A DNA stretch of 64,000 nucleotides from Bremia lactucae. Its lineage: Eukaryota > Oomycota > Peronosporomycetes > Peronosporales > Peronosporaceae. Each line of letters starts with the position of its first letter. Within the stretch, counting starts at the first letter, position 1. This document shows positions 34,760-45,407 of the stretch, in pieces. The DNA lies in contig NC_090610.1 of the NCBI RefSeq assembly GCF_004359215.1, positions 6,534,611-6,598,610 of the forward strand, given 5' to 3'. A program made the translations under genes and the position numbers. The notes below the pieces were generated by a model. That model made no database searches, had not been told where the DNA came from, and was given only the letters and a program-made list of their open reading frames with translations.

Positions 34760-36915
34760 CTTGAGAGCAGTTGTAGTACTTCTCACGACCTGTCTCTCGG
34801 AGCATGTCAGTTGAGGACGAGCTATAATATCGATTATGCTACCTATCCGAGCATCATCGGGAGGTGGCTGAGCAATTGGAGCAGGTGAGCCAGCCCTGGC
34901 CAGGTTTTGAGTAGTCCTCTTGAGCAAGATGTTGCTCAGTTGGAGAAATTTGAGGAGATCGCGCTCGGACAGTGCATGGCCGCGTCCGAAGCACATATCG
35001 ATGAAGCGATGGAGCCCATCGTTATGACTCGGGATGAGCTGCAACAGGAGTAGGCTCGGATCAAGGCTTTCAATGGGACTGGTGAGACGCTCTTTGCCCT
35101 GCCATTTCAACCGAGGTCTATTCGGATGAATCCGCACAAGTTCGATGGGACAGCAGCTCACACGATTGGCCAGTGGCTGTTAGCCATCGAGGACGAAACT
35201 CGGATAATGTCGTGCGCCATGTCCCTTTCGGGCATTTAGGTTTCAGAGTGGTCTTACTCTCGCTAATAATGGACTGTAAGCCATTCCTTTGAAGCCATCT
35301 TTGAGATAAAGATATGCGCCATGTATCAGCCACCGTAAAGCGAAGTGCCTCTGTAGGCTTACTTCTTTAAAGCGCAACAGTCGAAGGGAACTGTGCAAGA
35401 AGTTGTGAAGGAGATACGCTCGCTATCGGCATCCATTACTGTGGGTCCAATAGCGAACACATTAAGGGATTAGCTCGGAGATACTGGACTAGTAAAATAG
35501 AACGATGACAAGAAGTCATGCATCCAATGGTCCTGCCTAGAGCAAAGAGTCTGTTTTAGTTGATAGCGAGCTGGTAGGAAGGTAAACTTCGCGAGTACCG
35601 GCACAGAGCCTAGAGCCTAGTGCGGTTGGAAGTGGTTCGTTAGCTGAGAAAGCTATGACACCTACTTCCAGGTCAAAGGTCATGGTGACTCGGAAAACGA
35701 GTACTTAACAAAGAAAGACGATCAAAGGCACGTCAAAACGAGTGGCTTTTGGATTTGTCCCGGTCGAACAGGACGGGCCTTGAAACAAGATGTTTGGGGC
35801 AATCGAAGACAAGATGAAGAGACTTTCTCAGTTGGAATGCTTCAGCACGTCTTGGGATCTGCCAAAGAGATAGTAAACCTCCCGGCGATGTTGTGAGACC
35901 TGCTCCTGTCCGAACTTAAGGAAGCAAGGTCCACGAGATAGTCGCACCAGCTCCAGAAGAGAACTTGGTGGACTTTTGCTTATCGTCTACAATAGAAGAG
36001 AGCGTCTTGGAGACCAACAAAAGAAACGATTTACTGCTCAAGGGTGGGATACCTTGAAAGACAGCACGTTTTTTTTAAATCTTGTGGAAACACCTTGACG
36101 TGTTTCCAGAAGAAGTGCCCAGCCCCTACCGGCCGACAGGACTGAGGACGAGCTGAGCGAACTAGAGTCGCACAAGCGTCATTTAGACGCTGTGTTGAAT
36201 TGGATACTCTGGGTGACGCCCAATTATTCATCAACTTGCTAAGTGCATCATAGGGGTCCCCAAATCCCTGCGCTGAGCTGCATCGTTGGTAGACATGGTG
36301 TACGAGCATACCCCGATGAGGTGAAGCCTACGAAACATCTAGTCGCACGTCACGGAGGATCTGCGCCAATTCTAGGGCTCGCTAATTACTTGCATAAGTA
36401 CATCAACAGTTATGCAGAGCGGACTAAGCCCTAGTCTGACCTCCTTAAAAAGAATGAAGAATAGTTTGGTCGAAAGAACAAGTAGGTGCGTTCACATAGT
36501 GAATCGATCTCTTGATGAGGCACCAACGTTGGTTTTTATCGACATGGATAAGTCCTTCAGCGTCGTTCGCGATGCAAGCAATTTTGAAATTTGCAGCGCA
36601 CGAATGCAGAAGGATGACGACAGCGTTGACAGTGTGATCTCTTACCAGTCCCCGCTTTTGAAAGCTCGAGCTGAATTAGATATTGGGTGCGTGACTAGGA
36701 GAAATTTGCAATTAAGTAATGCCTTGTTATGTTAGGATTCGAGTGCACCAATTCCGCACCGAACCATTTGTGGTTTAGAAGAATTATGCATTTCAATGCC
36801 GACGGCAATAAATTACCGCCCCTCTCGCCTGTGATGGCTAGAAGGCTTACATTATTCTGTGGATTTAATACTAAAGTTGAATTCAAACCGGGTAAATCTA
36901 ATCTATTGGCTTGAT
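34760..36915 (+). pseudogene. element A-3: gag and internally deleted pol
   Basis: Gag lies at 34860-35230, with NPHKFDGTAAHTIGQWLLAIE near 35130, and is broken by stops. From 35500 the sequence aligns with the A-2 protease-RT linker (14420-14940), with long near-identical runs such as the AGTGCGGTTGGAA and ATGACACCTACTTCCAGGTC blocks. Most of RT is deleted between about 36070 and 36120. RT end and RNase H follow at 36230-36900 (PAFLGLANYLHKYINSYAER-like, then VVRDASNFEI). Integrase is absent. Confidence 0.7.
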
Positions 36916-36979
36916 GCCTTCGAGCTCTTATAAATGTAGATATACTTAATTCGTGACGGAAAACTCCTGCTAGATACAA

Positions 36980-37345
36980 AACATAATGTTTTTTTTTTGC
37001 CTCTACGCTTTCTTTCAGTGTTTTACAAACACCAGGATTATTAGCTGGGCCCTTGAAAGCGTAAAAGTTAAAGTTTTGATTGTCAGCATAAACGATGAAG
37101 AAATGAAATGAGTCTAGTGACGAGAAATGGTTTTTATGTCACGTACAGGTGAGCCTAAAACTGTTTAGATCGCGCTGCATGAAAATGGCGCGCGTGGGTC
37201 CTTGTAGCTACCGCCCACTTCTAAACTATTCACTCTGCGATTACACTCGGTAATGTTTTGAATTGTTATTACGATAAATCATTATTTTGGGAGATTAATA
37301 CCTGTAGACAAAATTCCATTTTTAGAGGTGTGTCCGTAGCAGTCA
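36980..37345 (+). repeat. repeat E, copy 1
   Basis: This piece separates the A-3 RNase H from the antisense frame, where integrase should be. Two parts recur at 40212-40335: GATTGTCAGCATAAACGA, and TTATTACGATAAAT followed by GGGAGATTAATACC. The segment GGGAGATTAATACCTGTAGA with CAAAATTC recurs reversed near 47277-47320. Element type unknown. Confidence 0.55.
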
Positions 37346-37349
37346 GTGG

Positions 37350-38383
37350 AAGGGATACCAGAAGTCTTTCGACTCTTTGGAACCGATCGATACTCTACGT
37401 ATTGACGTGCTCGGCTCTTTGACTGCTTATGAAAAGGAGCACCAGCTGAGACCTCTCCGCTAGTCTCAAATAAACTAGCAGGAGTAGCGCGGTGAGAAGA
37501 AATAGGTGGTACAGTACGGCCCATAATTTCTTTCACACGCAAGCGGGCGAAATTAATTTGTTGCGACCGCTGCTTCACCGCATCGTAATGCGGTTGGAAG
37601 CTGCGCGTGAATTCCGCCTCGTATTGGTCGGGCGTTTTATTTGAGCGCAACAAGGCCGGAATCGGGGAAATACGTCCAAGTGATTTCCCCTAAGCCTCCC
37701 ATGAATTAAAGACATAATAATTATATGCGTCTAGAATAGCGCGTTCTAGGAGCGACGATTTTGGCCTGTTGATACGAAACCTTTGAAATGGAGGGGGCAT
37801 AAGTGATATGCCACTCGTCAATAGCCACGTTTGATACGATTGGCTTGTGACACCGACTGAGCACGCTCACGTGTCGTCGGCGGAGCCTTACATTCAGGCT
37901 CCTGTACGTCACAACGATTATGATTAATGGTCTGAACGTAAGACGTTGTGGTTTTACCTAACGGAGAAGCAGCTGCGCCTTTATGGACAGCGCTCTCATT
38001 TATTGTCGCTACACTAGCCAGCCCAAACGACAAGACAGCATTAGAAAACTTTGTTGTCTCCATGTTAGGAGCAATGAGTGAAGTTTGGATAGACAATAAA
38101 GCGCCCTCATCCTTTCTAACTAGCTCGCTGTCCTCATCGCTACTATGAGGTGATCGCAGCGGTGTCGACTCATGGTAGTTAACAATAAGCGTTGAATCTA
38201 CATCCTCAGTGTGAAAGTGGGACGGATTATTCAGTCCAGTTAACGCTGCAGCAGCAGTAGCTATCGGCGTTGTAACTGTAGCACTGACCGACGGCGGTGT
38301 GTCTACGCGGCGCGTGCGCTTCGTGCGTGTTAAGGGCGTGTCTTTGCAGACGACTCACCAGCTTGGCCCCATTTACGTGGCAT
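37350..38383 (-). pseudogene. antisense ORF of element A-3 (aORF-A)
   Basis: The start ATG is at 38383 (MPRKWGQAGESSAKT). The frame is broken and resumed through 38096-37818 (TINESAVHKGAAASPLGKTT, matching TINESAAHKGTAAFSFGKTT of A-4) and 37653-37350 (TPDQYEAEFTRSFQ, then VKQRSQQINFARLRVKEIMG). The segment from 38200 to 38096 (ESTPLRSPHSSDED) is readable in one frame, where A-4 has a stop in front of it. It ends in a junction with repeat E. Protein-level agreement with the other two copies is the main evidence that this was a coding gene. Confidence 0.65.
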
Positions 38384-38507
38384 TTTTGGCGCTGTGTATG
38401 TGAACACAAGTCGCTTGAGTGACTGAGAGAACTAAAGCGGTGCGTTAAACAGCTCACTGTTCCTCGCTGTTCCTCGCTGCTCTTTGACAAATTTTCAAAA
38501 TTGGTCC

Positions 38508-38523
38508 TTAGGGGGGGGGCTGG
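38508..38523 (+). promoter_or_regulatory. polypurine tract of element A-3
   Basis: TTAGGGGGGGGGCTGG directly precedes the LTR start, at the same place as 28211-28221. Confidence 0.75.
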
Positions 38524-39036
38524 TGTAATGGGCTTAGTTGCCCTATGGTCTACAATCCCCGTTAAGTACACAAAGTGTACTTAACGCGATGGTCAATTAC
38601 TTAAGTGAAGTAATTAGATCCACGACGTGGCTGTGGTTCACATTGTGACCCACCCTAGTGTATGTGATACACATAGGTGCATTCAAATTGGAAGGGTTGA
38701 CGCCTAGCGTCATCCATGATACGAGGTATTCAGAATAACATGCTCGAAATACATATCAGTGTCTATCAACAGAGATGGCATTTTATGATTGGTTGGAATT
38801 GTTCTTATATTCAACACGATAATATATAAATCAATCTGAAAACAACTCTCTACTTCACAAGTGGCACGCGCACGTGGGGCCTGGTTACCGCTCCCGTGAC
38901 GTCACCTTAACTGAGGCTTCTAGTTTTGGGTGAGGTCGCTTAGGCGCCCGTGAGAGAAGACGGTCAAACCGCTTCCTCGCTGTGCTAGGGTGTGTGCTTA
39001 AGTAGAGCGTGGCCGCAATAAACCTGCCCGCCTACA
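38524..39036 (+). mobile_element. family A LTR, 3' LTR of A-3
   Basis: Runs from TGTAATGGGCTTAGTTGCCC to CGCCCGCCTACA, 513 bp. It is closer to the main A LTRs than to this element's own 5' LTR (34184-34759), so the two ends probably do not come from one insertion. It carries the 27-base dyad CGTTAAGTACAC/AAA/GTGTACTTAACG at 38560-38586. Confidence 0.8.
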
Positions 39037-39337
39037 ACAGGGGTAGCAGGTGACTTGTACCAGTCACCTCCAGTTGGAATAGGAGGTGACTTCTTCCCCG
39101 CAGTAGACGCTCATGCGTCTACTAGAACATTTGCATTACTAGAAGCTGCATTGGTACGTGCAGCTGCCAGCTTTGCGGCCTCACGGGTGACGCGCACGGT
39201 TCGTAACCATGCGCAAACGAATTATGCAATAAAATTGTAGTTTTAAATAAGAGACCAGTAATGAAAAATTACAGGGAAAGACACATTAGTATTTCTATGT
39301 CACTCCACATCAGTCAGTATTGTGACTGCTGGTTTAC
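39037..39337 (-). pseudogene. N-terminal piece of an antisense ORF of family C
   Basis: The minus strand has ATG at about 39214 and a Ser/Ala/Thr-rich reading (KLAAARTNAASSNANV, then PIPTGGDWYKSPAT). It compares with the N-terminus of the C-4 frame (YANSATLSAAVHAATGDA) and with the first codons of C-1 at 11684. It lies just inside a family C polypurine tract and 3' LTR, as in C-2 and C-4. The match is short and the call is tentative. Confidence 0.45.
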
Positions 39338-39349
39338 AGGGAGGGGTGA
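39338..39349 (+). promoter_or_regulatory. polypurine tract of family C
   Basis: AGGGAGGGGTGA immediately before TGTAACGGGG. The identical motif occurs reversed at 48332-48346 and, slightly changed, at 62680-62692, always abutting an LTR C start. Confidence 0.85.
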
Positions 39350-39744
39350 TGTAACGGGGTGTCCCGTTACATAAATATTATTCCTATAAGAGGAAAGTAT
39401 TCAAAAAATACAAATTTATTATCTTTATTTAATAATTTGACTTAATAGTTCCAATATTACCGTGCGGTGCCCAAGTAGGCGCCATACATAGTTAGTTATT
39501 AATATTGTCAAGTCAGTAGTAGATAGAAGATCGTTACGTAGGAACTTAATATATTAATACAGTGTTACTTTTTTCCCTAAATATTCGAAAGCCTTAGAAC
39601 TAACCTCTGGAAGTTAAGACTACTTAGCTTCCTGTCGTTTTCCTTTGCACGTCGTGTACGTGAAGTAGTCGAGGCGCCCCACCTTCACTGTAATAAATGG
39701 AGGTTGAATAGTACTGCTATCAGTACGTACTAGCAAAGGGTGCC
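39350..39744 (+). mobile_element. family C LTR, 3' end interrupted
   Basis: It starts with the palindrome TGTAACGGGGTGTCCCGTTACA and carries TTTGCACGTCGTGTACGTGA near its end. The expected terminal GTGCCCCGTTACA is cut after GTGCC by the D LTR at 39745. It could be the 3' LTR of C-3 or of a separate copy. Confidence 0.75.
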
Positions 39745-40209
39745 TGTAGAAGAGCTACCTCGCTCCTAAAGAAGGAGGAAGACTTTCAGACTCAAAGAGT
39801 CACTTAGTTCTATTGAACTAATGGGTTTAACAACTCAGGGAGTCGTACAAGCTATTAAAGGGATTTAGGGGTTCGTAGAACCAAGGCAACCAGTGCCCAA
39901 GAGGATATACCTTAGAAAGGCTTCTATCTCTTCCAGATCAATGCGCAAGCCTTAGAAAGGCACTTAACGCTTTAATATCAAAAGGAGAACTGCACTTATT
40001 TAATAATTATTCAAATCTAAAACCTTACCCTAGCTAATTTAAAATAGATTTTGGCCGCCAAATTTATATCTGGCGGCGACCACATTTGTTACCAATAATA
40101 AATGGGATTTAAGTAACTAATTATTATAAAAATTAGATAAAAGGTATTTTACCCATAAAGTAAATGTACCACAACAACGGTTCTCCAACCGATGTGTGCC
40201 CCCCTTACA
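39745..40209 (-). mobile_element. solo family D LTR inserted in a C LTR
   Basis: On the minus strand it runs from TGTAAGGGGGGCACACATCG to GCTCTTCTACA, 465 bp, complete at both ends. No D coding sequence adjoins it. Flanks are GTGCC and GTGAT, so only three of five bases of a target duplication agree. Confidence 0.85.
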
Positions 40210-40211
40210 GT

Positions 40212-40340
40212 GATAATTAAATTTTGAATGTCAGCATAAACGAAAAGGACTAAGAGACTCAATATTGTTATTACAATAAATTACTTTTTTTTGGAGATTT
40301 ATACGGTGTATTCACAGAAAATTCCATTTATCTAAGGGAA
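40212..40340 (+). repeat. repeat E, copy 2
   Basis: Shares TTTTGAATGTCAGCATAAACG, TTGTTATTACAATAAATTA and GGAGATTTATAC with copy 1 at 37070-37310. It is shorter and ends in AAATTCCATTTAT. Confidence 0.5.
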
Positions 40341-41439
40341 ATGTTAACGGCACCCCACTTTGGTCAACTGCACCACACTATTGAACAAATATAATTAAAT
40401 GATGTCTTCACACTATCTCGTCAATCTGATCACGAGCAATACAATCTTCGCAAAAGCCATCACCCTAGATGTTGTGGCGCTCGGTATACCAGTCCTCGAA
40501 GCTGATGGCGAAGCACTCACCAAGATACAGACTCTTGCATTTCATCAAAGTTACCAATTACTCCCAAGACGTAAGGGCGTGCTTCAGAAAAAATTCTTGA
40601 TTTATATTGTGGCAAGCTGTGGGTTTTTTTAGCCGAAAGGCCCTCATTACATTGAAGTGAAAGTTGAGCTGAAGAGCCAAGGACTTTGCGCTTAGTATAT
40701 CCGCCATCCTGCTATGGGCTTTCGTCCGAAGTTTGTTTCGTTTCAAGGTGCGGAATTACCTTATCGAAGGGACAAAAGCTTAGATTCGATTAAGCGCCAT
40801 TACTTGCGACGGCGGGTGACGAAATGCACAAGAAGCCGTTTCAGCTTTCTTTCTTTCTAATTGTGCATACCTGCCATTTCCAGCTGCTTTAATGTTTAAC
40901 AAACTCTCGATAAACTCTCGATAATAGGTCAAACGTCAAAGATTGAAGCGCCGAATTAGCCATGGATAGCTTCTGTTTGTTGCAAATTGCTGCGAGGAGC
41001 GCCGAGCATTCTTATTATTATGTAGCTTACAAGCTTCTGTCCGTAACAATCACATTCAAGCATAAAGTTCTTCAAATTAACGATTTGCAACTGCACCCAA
41101 GTCACAACGTTTGTTAAAGACACAAGAACACGCCGTCGCGCGATAATGCTCCCGACTCTCTAGGATGTCAAACAAAATTTGCATTAATTTTTAGAAATCG
41201 CTGATAGACACATCGTTGAGGGAGACTGCTGACTATATATGGCCACAACTTATACAGTATACGCGTGGTAACGCTAGTGCTTATTAAAACCAGTCTCGTG
41301 GCCGAGACATATAAATAGCACTAATGTGAAGAAAATTTTGCAGTTATCTTAGATGAATTTAGAAGATTACTGACATAAGTAGTACTAAAGCCGACATGGA
41401 AATATTTATCAGGTTTCACGAGATCCGCAACAATAGGCA
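40341..41439. other. region upstream of the gene island, no gene assigned
   Basis: A 77-codon plus-strand frame at 40399-40632 shows no recognisable domain. The rest is broken by stops on both strands. The last 100-200 bases before 41440 presumably hold the promoter of the phosphatase gene, but no motif was identified with confidence. Confidence 0.35.
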
Positions 41440-42935
41440 ATGTCCGAGCAAGACGACAGCCGCAAGCGAAAGCGCCAGCGTCGCAAAAACCGCAAGAACA
41501 AGCAGCAGCTACCGCAACGGGGCTACTATGCTGACCCTCTTTCACCTATTTCATCCACACCAATGAAGCATCAACTTGCTAAGACGGCAGGTACACTATC
41601 ACCACAAGGGCAACGCTTTCCATCTGTCTCGATATTCATCATCGCCTGATTATTTCGCAGAATACAGCGTTTGCAAGACAAAAAACGCACCTTCATCCAC
41701 TTCGTACAACGCAAGCGGGCGTCAAGTCGCAACGGAGAAAAAGTTGTTATCGCCACGAATATTGCTGAAGGTGTCCGACCAGGACGAGAGCAGGAAGAGG
41801 GCAAGAAAACCGCGCAGTCTCAGCTATGACTCTACTTCATCGTCCAATAGCATACTCGAGGAGAAATCAAAAGTAGATGTGGATACCAGCACTGACAAAA
41901 ATGCAAAAGACGAATTATTTTCACCGGCACTGAAGCCTCCGAAGTCCTCGCGCTCGTCTAGCGCTTCACCCACTAAATCGGTAGCTGCGCAGTCTGACGA
42001 AATAGTGGAACAAGCGGCCAAAGAAGAAGATAATTTATCTTATTGCTGTGTGGATGTAGAGGATGAGGAAGGCAAAGTCGTGACATATTCGGAGCAGGAG
42101 TTTAACCCGTACGACAGCTTTCATTAAGCCATTTTACTCCAGAATTGCAATGCTAACATGTATTGTAGATTCTTCTTTATGAAAACTTTACCGAAGTACG
42201 AGGATATTGTTGATAGGAAACGACCTATCTCACTGCCAGTGAGATCACGCCATTCACCCAAAATATGTTTGGTGTTGGATTTGGACGAGACTCTGGTGCA
42301 CTGTAGCGTGGACGAAGTGAAAGACGCACACACCAAATTTCCGGTACTTTGCTTTTGCGGCACGTGGAGTTGGCTGACTCATAACCATGTCTCGGCTGCT
42401 AAGTAGGTTACATTTAATGGCGTAGAGTACATTGTCAACGTGAAGAAGCGCCCGCACATGGAGTACTTTTTGAAGCGCGTGTCCAAGCTTTTTGAAATCG
42501 TTGTATTTACCGCATCTCATAAAGCGTACGCTGAGAAACTTATGAACTTGCTAGATCCGCACAGCAATCTTATCAAGTACGTGCGCCATATCGTTTATTC
42601 TAACGTACTGACGAATATGCTGGCTTTGCAACAGTTACCGACTCTACCGAGATGACTGCCTCGACGTCTTTGGAAATTACCTTAAGGATTTGAATGTTCT
42701 CGGGCGCGATCTATCAAAAGTTGTGCTAGTGGACAACTCACCGCATGCATTCGGCTACCAAGTAAATAATGGAATTCCTATTGAGACGTGGTACAATGAC
42801 GAAGCGGACGCTGAGCTGCTAAATCTGCTGCCATTTCTTGAGAGCCTTGTTGATGTCGATGATGTACGGCCAATCGTGGAGAGACAGTTTCAAATACAAA
42901 AGCTCATTGACGCCACACCCGAGGACACTTTTTAA
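41440..42935 (+). CDS. CTDSPL2: CTDSPL2-like CTD small phosphatase
   Basis: This family (FCP/SCP, HAD superfamily) removes phosphate from serines, classically in the RNA polymerase II C-terminal domain, in the nucleus. Five exons are inferred: 41440-41590, 41661-42108, 42169-42343, 42407-42576 and 42635-42935. The introns are 58-70 bp, all GT-AG and frame-consistent, giving 414 residues. The first 200 residues are basic (RKRKRQRRKNRKNK) then Ser-rich and acidic. The FNP..FMKTLPK lead-in precedes the catalytic domain. The catalytic DLDETLVHCS lies at about residues 237-246, FTASHKAYAEKL in the middle, and VLVDNSPHAFGYQ near 346-358. It ends in the usual PFLESLVDVDDVRP region. Each splice restores known family sequence, so the gene looks intact. 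VPS28 starts 81 bp downstream on the same strand. Confidence 0.88.
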
Positions 42936-43016
42936 ACTTCGCCATAATATGGAATGACAAAACATGACTGGCCAAAAAACGTAATTATTCTCATATTATG
43001 CCATTTTCTAAATTAC

Positions 43017-43915
43017 ATGGCAACGTATAAATTTGGCGAGCCGCCGTTCTTATCTGTGCGCCACCTTTGGCGTCTACAATTCTCCATGACATGATATACT
43101 TACTTCATATATCGTGCTTTTGACTATCTCTGTTTTTTTAGGCTCCCAGACCTGCGCAGTTCATCCAGGTAAGCTTATAGTCCGATCCATTTAATGTTAC
43201 TACACTTTGAAATTTGTCATGTGTCTACCTGGCGACAGGAAGTAAAGCTATGGGGAGACACGAAGGAAAGGCGCAAATATGAAGACTTGGCAGATTTATT
43301 TGCAATCCTCAAGACCACGGAGCATCTTGAAGCTGCTTATGTCCGCGATGCCGTTACACCCGACGAGGTTGATAAATTGTTTGTAAAACGATGATGCGCT
43401 CCCTTTATTCAGAATAAATTGTCTCGTAGTATACTGAAGCATGCACAAAGCTCATTTCGCAGTTTAAGACGGCGGAGACGGCATTGCGGCTCGGCGGCTT
43501 TATTGAAAGCGTGGAAAATTTTATCGCCGAGTACCAGCTTGACTGCCCACGAGCGTTGGAGCGCCTCGTGCGCATCGGCGTACCCGCTACAGTGGTACAC
43601 AACACAACAAATCGAAAGACAGACTCGGTTAATGTGGCACAAACCGTGCAGAATTTCATCACGCTCATGGATGTGCTAAAACTCAATATTCGAGCTGTGG
43701 ACGAAATTCAGCCATTGCTCAGCGAGATGATGAGCTCTTTGACGATGGTACGTGGGCTTCCCGCTGACTTTTCGAAGCGTGACAAGATCGAGGATTGGCT
43801 GCGTACTATGAATGCTATGGGTGCTTCCGACGAACTTGACGAAGTACAGGCGCGTCAACTTAGCTTCGACCTTGAACGTGCGTACTCCTCATTTATGGCT
43901 TTTCTTAACAAATAG
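43017..43915 (+). CDS. VPS28: ESCRT-I subunit VPS28
   Basis: VPS28 is a core subunit of ESCRT-I, which sorts ubiquitinated cargo into multivesicular bodies on endosomes. Exons inferred: 43017-43055, 43142-43168, 43239-43382 and 43430-43915, with introns of 86, 70 and 47 bp, giving 231 residues. The N-terminal core-binding part reads QEVKLWGDTKERRKYEDLAD then LKTTEHLEAAYVRD. The C-terminal four-helix domain reads LKLNIRAVDEIQPLLSEMMS then ASDELDEVQARQLSFDLERA. Both match the family closely, and the length is near the usual 220. The first exon is the least certain, because its donor is GTGCGC, but it gives an in-frame ATG and a plausible start. The stop is 103 bp from the convergent stop of the next gene. 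Confidence 0.88.
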
Positions 43916-44018
43916 TAGAATTTGCGATAAAGTATTTTTCAAATTGAGTTATTCCGTAAACATTATTTTTAAAAGAAATATATAGCGACAAGAATTAAAA
44001 AAACTACTGGCGTTGCAC

Positions 44019-45407
44019 TCAAAGCACCTTGCAACGAGTCATGGCAGTGTCAAGCTCCGACTGCATCACATTTAGTTCGTCTAACATCGAGCGTAGATCA
44101 GCGACGCCAACTTGCTCAGATTGCGATATAGTAAAAGGTTGTCGAGGATTGAGCATGCTGTTCACAGTAGAATGATCCGACTTCATAGAGCCAGGAGAAG
44201 GCTGCAGCTTGAGCGCCTGTGGTAATTGTATCGAAGACAACGGCGGAAATTCGATTGGTGACAACGGCAAGACTTCAGGAAAATAATTCGGCTTCACTTC
44301 CGCTTTTTTTCCCAAATCATGCTTCAAATCCTGCTTTTTCGATTTCTTTACCGATTCCTTTCTTAAATTTATGCAAAGCACCACCTTGCGAGTGAAAATC
44401 ACCTCTTGCTCCATTACTGGTTCACCAGTAACGACTTCCATCAAAGTCTTTATCTTAGGAAAAATAGTCAGCGGCAGTTCCACTTCACTAGATAAAGCAG
44501 ATGAGACCTTATCTACTGGCTCTAGGTCTGACGCAAGCTCTTCTTCAGGCAACATCGCTGAAATCATAGCGTTTGGCTTCGCATCAAAATCCGATGCGTC
44601 AGCATTGACCTTCTTGACGGCACCTTTTAGTATGGCCGATTCAGCCTCTTTAAGCACCATTTGATGTTTCTTCTGCTTCATAAACCGTTGGACTTGAGTA
44701 CCTTTAATCTCAAGCGCCTTAAGCACAAATTGTGGCTCTAGCTCCTTTGGTTGCACCTGACAATGCTGCTGCACTTGAAAATTTAGCGGCAATAGCGATC
44801 GGTTTTGGTGTACGTTTGCAGGCTCTAAATTCGCTTCATTATTGTCAGCAAACAACTCCTGGGCTTCCATCATATCAGGCAAATTTATTGCGGTGAACTG
44901 CACATTATTTAAAGAATCACCCTTAGAATGCGTTGGCTTTCTCTTCTGTGCCACGGTCGTAGCCGAAATCAGCGCTGGAGTCGTCACGTTTTGGGGCGTC
45001 GGTTTTGCTGGCACCACTACGATTTGATTATTTTGAGACTGCTGGTATTTCTTGCTTTGATCAGTTGACAGCGTCCGTGAGCAATCAAGTACGCTGCGTC
45101 GCAGCGCCATCAGCTGGTGTATGGCCTGATTATGTCCCAAAATGTGCTTGGCACGTCTGGGCTCACTGCAATGCAACAGCACAAGACCCAGCACCGCTAA
45201 TATTGCGACACAAAGGACTAATGCTCCACCTAGAAGGAATCCGCCGAGCGCCAACGCTGTCATAAGCTGCAGCATGCCCACAGGTGTCAGAAGACTGCCC
45301 ATGTGGAAGGTCGGTGATTCGCAGTACACATCGCCCGTAAGTGCATACGGGTCTTTTAAATGCTGCTTATTGCGCCGTTGTGCCTTGGAACTCGCCCGTT
45401 GTCGCAT
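44019..45407 (-). CDS. membrane-anchored protein of unknown function
   Basis: A single open frame of 462 codons from ATG at 45407. Residues 1-43 are basic near the start, residues 44-79 are strongly hydrophobic (LALGGFLLGGALVLCVAILA) and would form one long or two short membrane helices, and the remaining 380 residues are hydrophilic with Lys/Glu-rich and Ser-rich parts. The last 25 residues (LRSMLDELNVMQSELDTAM) look like a short coiled coil. I recognise no catalytic motif or family. A likely 5' UTR intron (45410-45528) ends two bases upstream of the ATG. The gene is convergent with VPS28 and divergent from the COMM-domain gene. An unbroken 1.4-kb frame among decayed sequence supports a working gene. 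Confidence 0.75.
   Translation of the reverse strand: MRQRASSKAQRRNKQHLKDPYALTGDVYCESPTFHMGSLLTPVGMLQLMTALALGGFLLGGALVLCVAILAVLGLVLLHCSEPRRAKHILGHNQAIHQLMALRRSVLDCSRTLSTDQSKKYQQSQNNQIVVVPAKPTPQNVTTPALISATTVAQKRKPTHSKGDSLNNVQFTAINLPDMMEAQELFADNNEANLEPANVHQNRSLLPLNFQVQQHCQVQPKELEPQFVLKALEIKGTQVQRFMKQKKHQMVLKEAESAILKGAVKKVNADASDFDAKPNAMISAMLPEEELASDLEPVDKVSSALSSEVELPLTIFPKIKTLMEVVTGEPVMEQEVIFTRKVVLCINLRKESVKKSKKQDLKHDLGKKAEVKPNYFPEVLPLSPIEFPPLSSIQLPQALKLQPSPGSMKSDHSTVNSMLNPRQPFTISQSEQVGVADLRSMLDELNVMQSELDTAMTRCKVL

Noticed and set aside
39740..40214. Target-site duplication around the D LTR at 39745-40209
   Set aside because: Flanks GTGCC and GTGAT agree at only three of five bases, so it is not claimed.
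40399..40632. 77-codon plus-strand frame as a small gene
   Set aside because: No domain, no splice-supported extension and no neighbour evidence; left as unassigned.
41440..42935. Phosphatase gene as a pseudogene with frameshifts
   Set aside because: Each apparent break coincides with GT-AG introns of 58-70 bp that restore family sequence.
43383..43429. Frameshift in VPS28
   Set aside because: A 47-bp intron from GTAAAACG to CTCGTAG joins LF to YTEACTKLI in frame, as in the family.
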